From Frigididesulfovibrio sp031553235 (GTDB lineage: Bacteria; Desulfobacterota; Desulfovibrionia; Desulfovibrionales; Desulfovibrionaceae), in NCBI GenBank assembly GCA_031553235.1, contig JAVBLS010000050.1:1-40023 (forward strand): DNA of 40,023 nt. The letters are read 5' to 3'. Below, piece after piece: positions 30,416-37,729 of the stretch; the first letter of the stretch is position 1, and each line of letters begins with the position of its first letter. Position numbers and translations under genes: made by a program. The notes beneath the pieces are model-generated. The model was given only the letters and a program-made list of their open reading frames with translations, made no database searches and was not told the DNA's origin.

Positions 30416-30511
30416 GAAAACTCCCGATACTTTATGCAATCGGCCGGTCGCAACCTTTGATTAATACCGCGTTGGACCGACCCTGCCGCTCCGGGCGTTA
30501 TATCTTATGCT

Positions 30512-31840
30512 TTAGGGCGTATATTCGCCAAGAGGTTTTTCACCGTTCAGATAGGCCTGCCGAAGTTTCACCTGCTTTTCGAACTCCGGCAGAGTTTTGG
30601 GAGTTACCGGTTCGGATCTGGGAGCCAGCACCTTGGCCGGGTTGACAAACTTGCCGTCCTTTTTCATGCGAAAATCCAGGTGCGGCCCCGTGGAATAGCC
30701 GGTACTGCCCACAAAGCCGATAACTTGCCCCTGGCTTACCTTTACCCCTTTACGGATACCTTTGCCGAAGCCCGACATGTGCAGATACATGGACTCATAA
30801 CCGCCGGTATGGCGCAGCAGCACATAGTTGCCCGCCCCCTTACCCCAGCCGGAGAAGACGACTACGGCGTTGCCGATGGCCTTGATCGGCGTACCCCGGG
30901 GCGCGGCATAGTCAATGGCCGGATGAGCCCGGACCTCCCGCAGAATTGGATGCATACGTTTCAAATTGAAGCCGGAACTGATCCGGGTAAAGGAAAGCGG
31001 CGCCTTGAGAAAAGCCCGCTTCAGGCTCTGGCCCTGGGGGTCATAATACTCGGAGTTGCCGAGGGAGTCGGAAAAGGCAAAGGCCTCAAAGGTTTTGCCC
31101 TGGTTGACGAATATCGCGGCGGGCATCTTGCCGTAGCCTTTGAATTTGCCGTCGCGATAACGCTTTTCCACCAGCACGGTGAATTTATCTCCCGGCTGGA
31201 TATCTTTGATAAAATTGATTTCCCAGGCAAAGACCTCGGCCAGGCGCACTGCCAGCACCGGTGTTTCACCCAGGCGGGCCATGTCCTCAAACAGGCTGGA
31301 GGTGATCTCCCCACTGACCTTGGCCAGGGTTACGTCATACTGAATTTTCTCCAGGCTGGCCGTAAAGGCGGCATCAATACGGCAGACCACGAGCTTTTGC
31401 AGATCGTCGATTTCATATTCAAAGCGCTCTGGCTTGCCTTCTTCTTTGAAAATCGTGAACGGCCGGCCGGCCCGGATCCGGTTCAGGGCATAAACCTTTT
31501 CACAGGCGCTGATGACCGCCTGTACATCCGGCGGTTCCAGCCATTCGCCCAGCAACACTCCGGCGGTATCGCCGGGGTTCACGGTGCGGGTGACCACCGA
31601 CTCGTCTTCTTCCGACGGCGCGGGCGACTCCGGCTCGGTCTGGTCGGTGCCGTTGCCTGAAGCCACAGCGACGGCAAGGTCATCTTCAATGGCGCGTTCC
31701 TGGGCCAGATCCGGCGACCGCCACTCCATAAATACCACAACAGCGACGCAGAGCACAATAAATCCAAAAAGCGTAAGCCCGGTGAATTTCAGCAAATTGG
31801 GAGAAAAAAGACGACGAGATCTGTGCTTATGTGCCTTCAT
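30512..31840 (-). CDS. Membrane-anchored M23 peptidoglycan endopeptidase
   Basis: A 442-residue protein of the MepM/YebA type. A single membrane anchor (about 18-38) is followed by an acidic linker, an N-terminal domain resembling the OapA/LysM-like part of these proteins (about 82-260), and a C-terminal LytM domain. Visible active-site residues are H306 and D310 (HPAID), H354 (YLHMSG) and H387 (GPHLDF). The residue after the last His is Asp (D389) where HxH enzymes have a zinc-binding His; this HLD variant is a departure from the canonical motif. It would cleave cross-links in the periplasm during cell growth. The ATG at 31838-31840 fits the anchor start; the longer reading from 31951 does not. 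Confidence 0.85.
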   Translation of the reverse strand: MKAHKHRSRRLFSPNLLKFTGLTLFGFIVLCVAVVVFMEWRSPDLAQERAIEDDLAVAVASGNGTDQTEPESPAPSEEDESVVTRTVNPGDTAGVLLGEWLEPPDVQAVISACEKVYALNRIRAGRPFTIFKEEGKPERFEYEIDDLQKLVVCRIDAAFTASLEKIQYDVTLAKVSGEITSSLFEDMARLGETPVLAVRLAEVFAWEINFIKDIQPGDKFTVLVEKRYRDGKFKGYGKMPAAIFVNQGKTFEAFAFSDSLGNSEYYDPQGQSLKRAFLKAPLSFTRISSGFNLKRMHPILREVRAHPAIDYAAPRGTPIKAIGNAVVVFSGWGKGAGNYVLLRHTGGYESMYLHMSGFGKGIRKGVKVSQGQVIGFVGSTGYSTGPHLDFRMKKDGKFVNPAKVLAPRSEPVTPKTLPEFEKQVKLRQAYLNGEKPLGEYTP

Positions 31841-31961
31841 GAACTGATTCCGGTCAAAGGAATGCGCCCCTGCCCCGGTTGACTGAAAAACGCGCAGCAC
31901 GGGCATGCGGAGCGGAAGGCGGTATGGTAGCCGAAAACGACCTTTTGGCAAAGCAGTTACA

Positions 31962-31999
31962 ACATAGTAAAATTATTTATATTTTATATATTTATCAGA
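31962..31999. other. AT-rich tract upstream of dnaA, candidate unwinding region
   Basis: A run of about 38 bases is almost pure A/T in an otherwise GC-rich region, 115 bp upstream of dnaA. This is the sort of place where an origin unwinds, but I found no site matching TTATNCACA in the dnaA-flanking gaps, so the origin assignment is open. Confidence 0.35.
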
Positions 32000-32003
32000 T
32001 TGC

Positions 32004-32027
32004 GCCCGGCAGAAGCTTCTGTCGGGC
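32004..32027. other. Near-perfect 24-bp palindrome upstream of dnaA
   Basis: Arms GCCCGGCAGAAG and CTTCTGTCGGGC pair fully apart from one G-T position. It lies immediately beside the AT-rich tract and about 90 bp before the dnaA start. It could be a terminator for neither strand (no T-run), a protein-binding site, or a leader hairpin of the dnaA message. Confidence 0.4.
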
Positions 32028-32114
32028 ATGGTCGCTGTTATTATCAGAAATATTCAATCATTTTAGGAGTAAAATTGATCACCCGGTAGATTGTTTTTTC
32101 ACCGGATCTCTGCT

Positions 32115-33401
32115 ATGCTGGTTCTTTCCCGCAAAGAATTCCTTTGCCGACCCAAACCCAGAAAAGCCGTGCAGAAAGCCGATTTACGCCGCCACCTCGA
32201 ACAAATCTACCCGAACAGTGAGCTCGAACAATGGTTCGACCCCCTTGATGTTCGTTTGGACGGTGAAAAAAAGGAAATTTGGGTGCTTTTTCCCCATGTC
32301 TATTTTGCCCGGCAATTCCGAGATACCGTGGTCCAGAGCTTCGAGCGCGGCCTGCAAACGCACCTCGGGGAATGGTCCCTGCACCTGGAAGAAGACGTCC
32401 TGCCGGCGGCAAATCGTCCGCGCCCCGGGGCGCGGCCCCGGCGCAACACCACCCCACCCGCCCCGCACCTGACCTTTGATTCTTTTTTGTACAACCGCAA
32501 GAACGATTTTCCTCTGGCAGCAGCTCGAGCCTGCGCCTGTTCTCCTCTGTCGCCGCCTTATGTCCCCCTGGTGATCCACGGACAAAGCGGGGCAGGGAAA
32601 ACGCATCTTCTTGCGGCCATGGCCCGCGAAGCCTTGGAGAGCGCCCCGGACCTGGATTTTTTTTACGGCCCCGCCCTGCAACTGCCCCTTTCCCGGTCTT
32701 TTTCCGCCCTGTTTCTGGATGATCTCCATCTGGTCCAGGATCAGGCCGTGCAGGAGCGCATCACTCTGCTGCTTGACTTTCTTTCCGCAACGGGCAAGCT
32801 CTGCGCCTGCACTCTGGATACAAATCCGACGGCTTCTCGTTCCCTCTCGCCTGCCTTGGCCCAACGCCTGGGTGCCGGTCTGGTGGTCGAACTGAAAAAA
32901 CCCGATCTCGAGGTGCGCCGACGCTACGCCGCGGTTCGTTGCGAACCTTTGAGCATGGACAAGGCGGAAACCCTGGCCCTGGCCCAGCGTTACGCCGACT
33001 TCCGCGCCATCGACGGCGCGATCAATCGAGTGCGGGCCTATGGATCGTTGCTTCCGGAACGCAGCATCGCCCCGGCGGAAATTCTCGGCGAAACCGGACA
33101 AAAGGCCTTAAGCCCGGAACAAATCATCGCCGTCTGCGCCCGCTCTTTTTCCATTACCTCGGAAACCCTTATGGGCAAAAGCCGCGATCGCCAAGCATCC
33201 GAAGCCCGGCCCTATGCCATCACCCTGTGCCGCGAGCTGTTGGGGCTTTCTCTCCCCCAGCTTGGGCGGATCTTCGGCGGCCGGGACCATTCTTCCATCG
33301 CCTATTCGTTAAAAAAATTTCAATCTATTCAAGCGAGTAACAATGATACACACAAAGCATACACACGGCTGAAGCAAATGTGCCTTACTCCGGGATCATA
33401 A
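32115..33401 (+). CDS. dnaA: Chromosomal replication initiator DnaA, divergent
   Basis: DnaA binds the origin and opens it. The protein has 428 residues from the ATG at 32115, shorter than E. coli DnaA (467). Visible parts are an N-terminal domain, LTFDSFLYNRKNDFPLAAA (where others read F-x-x-F-v-x-G-x-x-N), Walker A GQSGAGKT (156-163), Walker B FLDDLH (200-205), an Arg-finger region (LAQRLGAGL) and the DNA-binding helix-turn-helix (GGRDHSSIAYSLKKF, normally GRDHTTV). Sensor I reads LDTNPT rather than SDRPP. A GTG at 32169 starting QKADLRRHL is an alternative start that fits the domain better. It leads the replication block dnaN-gyrB-gyrA. Confidence 0.9.
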   Translation: MLVLSRKEFLCRPKPRKAVQKADLRRHLEQIYPNSELEQWFDPLDVRLDGEKKEIWVLFPHVYFARQFRDTVVQSFERGLQTHLGEWSLHLEEDVLPAANRPRPGARPRRNTTPPAPHLTFDSFLYNRKNDFPLAAARACACSPLSPPYVPLVIHGQSGAGKTHLLAAMAREALESAPDLDFFYGPALQLPLSRSFSALFLDDLHLVQDQAVQERITLLLDFLSATGKLCACTLDTNPTASRSLSPALAQRLGAGLVVELKKPDLEVRRRYAAVRCEPLSMDKAETLALAQRYADFRAIDGAINRVRAYGSLLPERSIAPAEILGETGQKALSPEQIIAVCARSFSITSETLMGKSRDRQASEARPYAITLCRELLGLSLPQLGRIFGGRDHSSIAYSLKKFQSIQASNNDTHKAYTRLKQMCLTPGS

Positions 33402-33464
33402 ATTTTGCTGTGCGCAACCGCCCGAAAGCGAACGGAAACCCGACGTTTATTTGTGCCGAAAAAA

Positions 33465-33493
33465 TTCAATAAAAACACTATTTTTCATAAGAT
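33465..33493 (+). promoter_or_regulatory. Candidate promoter for dnaN
   Basis: TTCAAT (33465-33470) and TAAGAT (33488-33493) are separated by 17 bases, in the AT-rich 135-bp gap between dnaA and dnaN. A separate dnaN promoter would allow expression apart from dnaA. Confidence 0.35.
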
Positions 33494-33536
33494 ACGCACA
33501 AAGTGACCATCCCTTCTAAAACAACAAGGAGAGAAT

Positions 33537-34688
33537 ATGCTTTTAAACGTATATAAGGCCGATGTCATTGAAGGACTGCAAAAGGCCGCGGGCATCATTC
33601 CCCAGAGAACCGGAGCGGCGTATCTGCGTTCAATTTGGTTGCGGGCCGAAAACGGTTCTTTGGAGATTCTCTCCACAGACTCAAGCATTGAGTTCCGGGG
33701 CACCTACACGGCGGAAATCCAGGAAGGCGGCTTGGTGGGCGTTCCCGGTCGTTCCTTTGTGGAACTGCTGCGCAGACTGCCCGAAGGCAAGATTTCTCTG
33801 AAGCAGGAGGCCGGCGCATCCACCCTTTTGGTGGAACAGGGCCGGCGCCGCTACAAGCTGCCGGTAAACGACGCCTCCTGGTTCCAGAGCTTTTCCGAAT
33901 TTCCTGAACAAGGTGCGGTGGTCTGGTCCGGCGACTTTCTGCAAGAAATCATCGCCCGGGTGGATTTTTGCATCGGCGACGAAAGCATGGACGCTCTTTC
34001 CTGCATGACTCTCAAGCCTGCCGACACAAGCCGGATTGAAGCGGCCGGCATGAACGGGCATCAATTCGCGCTGATTTCATTCCTGAACGATGATCTGCGT
34101 GCCCTGCTGCCTGAAGGCGGGGTGCTGATCCAGAAAAAATACCTGACCGAGCTGAAAAAATGGCTGGCAGGCGACGAAATAGAGATCAATCTCGGCGACA
34201 AGCGTTTGTATGTGCGTTCGGAGAAGAAAAAAGAATGCTTCTCCATGCCCTTGGCCGGGTTCCAGTATCCCGACTACGGGGCTTTTCTCTCGCGCATTCG
34301 GGGCGACGACACCTCCAAGCTGATCCTGCAGCGCAACGAGGCGGCCGAGGCCCTGAACCGCATCGCCATTTTTAACTCCGAGAGCAACCGTTGCACCTAC
34401 TTCGGCTTAAGCCCCAAGGAGGCCGTGCTTTCGGCCATGGGCCAGGAAGTGGGTTCCGCCGATGAAAGCCTGGATGTGGAATATGCCGGGAACATCGCCC
34501 GCATCGCCTTTCCCACGGGTAACCTGCTGCAGATTCTCGATCATTTCGGCTCGGAAAAGCTGACTTTGAGCATGACCGGGGCTGAAGGGCCTTGCGGCAT
34601 TTCCGGGCCGGACGATGCCGATTATGTGGTAATCATTATGCCCATGAAAATTCTTGAAGAAGTCAACTACAGCGAGGAACAGGTCTAA
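33537..34688 (+). CDS. dnaN: DNA polymerase III beta subunit (sliding clamp)
   Basis: The ring-shaped clamp holds the polymerase on DNA. The protein has 383 residues and three repeated clamp domains. Recognisable signatures include AAYLRSIWLRAENGSLEILSTD near the N-terminus and the C-terminal VVIIMPMK (family: L-MP-R/M). The ATG follows AAGGAGAG at ideal spacing. Its stop codon shares one base with the gyrB start (TAATG), so the two are translationally coupled. Confidence 0.96.
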   Translation: MLLNVYKADVIEGLQKAAGIIPQRTGAAYLRSIWLRAENGSLEILSTDSSIEFRGTYTAEIQEGGLVGVPGRSFVELLRRLPEGKISLKQEAGASTLLVEQGRRRYKLPVNDASWFQSFSEFPEQGAVVWSGDFLQEIIARVDFCIGDESMDALSCMTLKPADTSRIEAAGMNGHQFALISFLNDDLRALLPEGGVLIQKKYLTELKKWLAGDEIEINLGDKRLYVRSEKKKECFSMPLAGFQYPDYGAFLSRIRGDDTSKLILQRNEAAEALNRIAIFNSESNRCTYFGLSPKEAVLSAMGQEVGSADESLDVEYAGNIARIAFPTGNLLQILDHFGSEKLTLSMTGAEGPCGISGPDDADYVVIIMPMKILEEVNYSEEQV

Positions 34689-37099
34689 TGGTCCAAGACG
34701 TCGGCAATTCGGGTTACAACGCCGAAAGCATCACCATTCTCGAAGGATTGGCCGCGGTGCGCAAGCGCCCGGCCATGTATATAGGCAGCACCGATTCGCG
34801 GGGCCTGCACCATCTGGTCTATGAGGTTGTGGACAACTCCATTGACGAGGCTATGGCGGGCTTTTGCAACAAGATTACCGTGCGCCTGCATTTGGACGGC
34901 AGTTGTTCGGTTTCGGACAACGGCCGGGGCATTCCCGTGGGTATCCACCCCAAAGAGGGTGTTCCGGCTGTGCAGGTGGTTATGACCAAGCTGCACGCCG
35001 GGGGTAAGTTCGACAACGAAAGCTACAAAGTTTCCGGTGGCCTGCACGGGGTTGGCGTTTCTTGCGTCAACGCTCTGTCGGAAAAGCTCGAGGTGGTCAT
35101 TCGCCGGGACGGGTTTCGTTATTCTCAGACCTACTCGCGCGGTGTACCGCAAAACGAGTTGCAGACCCTCGGCGAATCGCAGAACCACGGTACCACGGTA
35201 CGTTTTTTTCCGGACGAGGAGATTTTCGAAACCCTGGCCTTTTCTTACGAGATTTTACGCAAACGACTGGAAGAGCTGGCCTATTTGAACAGAGGCCTGG
35301 AGATCGAGTTCATCGACGAGCGTTCGGGCGAGCAGGAGCTGTTTCATTTTGACGGAGGCATCCATCAGTTTGTCAAAGATCTCAACGAGGGCGAAGCTCC
35401 GGTCCACGCAATCATTGACGGAGACGGCGAATCTGCCGGGGTGGTGGCCGAGTTCGCCCTGCAATACAACGCGGGCTATAAAGAAAACGTCCTGACTTTT
35501 GCCAACAACATCCGCACCAAAGAAGGTGGTACCCACCTGGCCGGGTTCAAGACGGCCCTGACCAGGGCCATCAACAATTATCTGAAGAACTCCGAAGTAG
35601 GGAAAAAGCTCAAAATGACCCTCTCGGGTGATGACGTGCGCGAAGGGTTGACGGCCGTGGTGTCGGTCAAGCTGCCCAATCCGCAGTTTGAAGGCCAGAC
35701 CAAGACCAAGCTGGGCAACTCCGAAGTGGCCGGTCTGGTGGGCGGCATTGTCTACGACCGTCTGACCACCTACTTTGAAGAAAACCCCAAAGACATCAAG
35801 CTGATCATCGACAAGGCCGTGGACGCGGCCCGAGCCCGGGACGCGGCCCGCAAGGCCAAAGATCTGGTTCGGCGCAAAGGGGCCCTTTCGGACAACGCCC
35901 TGCCCGGCAAGCTGGCCGACTGCCAGAGTAAAGACCCGGCCGATTCCGAACTGTTCATCGTCGAGGGCGATTCGGCCGGCGGTTCGGCCAAGCAGGGCCG
36001 GGACCCTTCCCGACAGGCCATTCTGCCCTTGCGCGGCAAGATTCTCAACGTGGAGCGCACCCGCTTCGACAAAATGCTGGCCAACAAGGAAATCAAGGCC
36101 CTGATCACGGCCATGGGGGCAGGTATAGGTCTGATCGGCGGCGAGAGCGACATCGATCTCTCCAAGCTGCGCTACCACACCATTGCCATCATGACCGACG
36201 CCGACGTGGACGGGGCGCACATCCGCACCCTGCTCCTGACCTTCTTTTTCCGCCAGTATCGCGAGCTCATTGAGCAGGGGCACCTGTACATCGCCCAGCC
36301 GCCGCTCTATCGGGCCCACTCCTCCAAGTTCGAGCGGTTCATCAAGGATGATGCGGAACTTACCGAGTTTCTGCTGGATCGGGCCGGCCGGGAAATCGGT
36401 GTGGAAGCGGCCGCCGGCCGGGCTTTTAGCGGCGACGCCGTCATCGCTCTGGCCAAGGATATTGCCTTTCTTCGCTCCAAGCTGCGTGACGCCGAGGCGG
36501 CCGGTATCGACGAGCCTTTGTTCATGAGTTTTCTGACCTGTGAAAAGGCTCTGGAGGCAGCCCTGTTCATCGACGGCGACGCGGACCTGGCCGCCTTTAA
36601 AGAATGGCTGGCCGGCCGCGGTTTTTCCCTGCGGGTGGAAACCGAGGAAACCGAACTGGAGCAGTTGCACCGCATTGTTTTTGAAGACAAGAACGGCCGC
36701 CGTACCCGTCTGGCACCGGAATTCTTCAATTCACGCATGTACCGCCTTTCCCGCCAGGCCTGGGAAGATCTGGGCGAGGTCACGGGCGGCGAAGAGTTCA
36801 CTCTGCTGCGCAAAGAAGAAAAGATTTTTGTCAGCGGCCTGTTTGAGCTGGAAAAAACCCTGTTGGAAGAGGCACGCAAAGGTATCAATATCCAGCGTTA
36901 CAAAGGTCTGGGCGAAATGAACCCGGAACAGCTCTGGGTGACCACCATGAACCCGGAAAACCGCGTTCTGCTCAAGGTGGGCATCGATGATGCCGAAGAA
37001 GCTTCCGAGGCCTTTGAGGAACTCATGGGCGACCGGGTGGAGGCGCGACGCGAGTTTATCGAGCGTAACGCTCTGACCGTGCAGGATCTGGATATATGA
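34688..37099 (+). CDS. gyrB: DNA gyrase subunit B
   Basis: GyrB is the ATPase half of gyrase, which introduces negative supercoils. The protein has 803 residues, the long Gram-negative form with the extra insert in the TOPRIM region. Motifs include VYEVVDNSIDEAMAGF and DNGRGIPV (ATPase), the GGLHGVGVSCVNALS lid, EGDSAGGSAKQGRD (TOPRIM Glu), DADVDGAHIRTLLLTFFFR (metal-binding Asp pair) and QRYKGLGEMNPEQLW near the C-terminus. Start is fixed by the one-base overlap with dnaN. The stop overlaps the start of the next gene in ATGA. Confidence 0.97.
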   Translation: MVQDVGNSGYNAESITILEGLAAVRKRPAMYIGSTDSRGLHHLVYEVVDNSIDEAMAGFCNKITVRLHLDGSCSVSDNGRGIPVGIHPKEGVPAVQVVMTKLHAGGKFDNESYKVSGGLHGVGVSCVNALSEKLEVVIRRDGFRYSQTYSRGVPQNELQTLGESQNHGTTVRFFPDEEIFETLAFSYEILRKRLEELAYLNRGLEIEFIDERSGEQELFHFDGGIHQFVKDLNEGEAPVHAIIDGDGESAGVVAEFALQYNAGYKENVLTFANNIRTKEGGTHLAGFKTALTRAINNYLKNSEVGKKLKMTLSGDDVREGLTAVVSVKLPNPQFEGQTKTKLGNSEVAGLVGGIVYDRLTTYFEENPKDIKLIIDKAVDAARARDAARKAKDLVRRKGALSDNALPGKLADCQSKDPADSELFIVEGDSAGGSAKQGRDPSRQAILPLRGKILNVERTRFDKMLANKEIKALITAMGAGIGLIGGESDIDLSKLRYHTIAIMTDADVDGAHIRTLLLTFFFRQYRELIEQGHLYIAQPPLYRAHSSKFERFIKDDAELTEFLLDRAGREIGVEAAAGRAFSGDAVIALAKDIAFLRSKLRDAEAAGIDEPLFMSFLTCEKALEAALFIDGDADLAAFKEWLAGRGFSLRVETEETELEQLHRIVFEDKNGRRTRLAPEFFNSRMYRLSRQAWEDLGEVTGGEEFTLLRKEEKIFVSGLFELEKTLLEEARKGINIQRYKGLGEMNPEQLWVTTMNPENRVLLKVGIDDAEEASEAFEELMGDRVEARREFIERNALTVQDLDI

Positions 37100-37722
37100 A
37101 ACCCGCGTGTTTGTTGTGGCTGTTGCTTTTGCTCCTGCTTCCGGCCCGGGCCGAGGCGGCTGCGAAGGCTGTTGAGGAAGAGGCCAACTTCTCGCTTACC
37201 GTGCCCAAGGACTGGATCTACTACAGCACGCAGGCTCCCAAGTATACTCCGGAGTATGTCAAAAAAGCCTTTGACGCTACGGACATCAAGCAGCCCGAGC
37301 TCTATTTGGTGGGCTGGAAAGAGACCGGCGGCCGCTTTGTCGGCGCCTTTGCCGTGACCTACGTGCATAAGGGCATGGCCGAGTTCACCAATAGGGTGTT
37401 GCTCGGCTCGCCTGAAGAACAGAATGACGCGGCCACGGGCTTTTCCAACGTGGAGACGCTACGCATTCGCAAAGGGTACGAAACCAACCGTGGGCAGAAG
37501 GTCGTGGAATCGAGCATGGACTTTCTTCGGGCTGAGGACATGTTTGTGGCTTTGTCCGATGCGGTGATCGACACCGGCGGCGCGCGGCGCATCCGCTCGG
37601 CCACCTATTACTTTCGGGGAGATTCAATGATCGGGGTGATCACCCTGTACAACGAGGGCGCCCCGGCCGGGATCGTTGCCGATCTGGAAAACCTGCCCAC
37701 CACAGTTATCTGGAAAAACTAG
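37096..37722 (+). CDS. Exported protein of unknown function between gyrB and gyrA
   Basis: A 208-residue protein with a clear signal peptide (LLWLLLLLLLPARAEA, cleavage near residue 22). The mature part reads like a small periplasmic domain (FSLTVPKDWIYYSTQAPKY; TYYFRGDSMIGVITLYNEG), similar in feel to photosystem/PsbP-like lipid- or stress-associated proteins, but I cannot name a family. The ATG overlaps the gyrB stop (ATGA), so it is coupled to gyrB, and gyrA follows eight bases after its stop. A secreted protein inside the gyrase operon is unusual. Confidence 0.82.
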   Translation: MKPACLLWLLLLLLLPARAEAAAKAVEEEANFSLTVPKDWIYYSTQAPKYTPEYVKKAFDATDIKQPELYLVGWKETGGRFVGAFAVTYVHKGMAEFTNRVLLGSPEEQNDAATGFSNVETLRIRKGYETNRGQKVVESSMDFLRAEDMFVALSDAVIDTGGARRIRSATYYFRGDSMIGVITLYNEGAPAGIVADLENLPTTVIWKN

Positions 37723-37729
37723 GAAAACA

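Noticed and set aside
33402..33536. Possible DnaA boxes between dnaA and dnaN
   Set aside because: Neither TTATNCACA nor its complement occurs; only loose resemblances around GATACGCACA.
35255..36670. Long minus-strand frame opposite gyrB
   Set aside because: It lies wholly within gyrB, has no ribosome site and reads as low-complexity Gly/Gln/Val; a GC-rich mirror frame.
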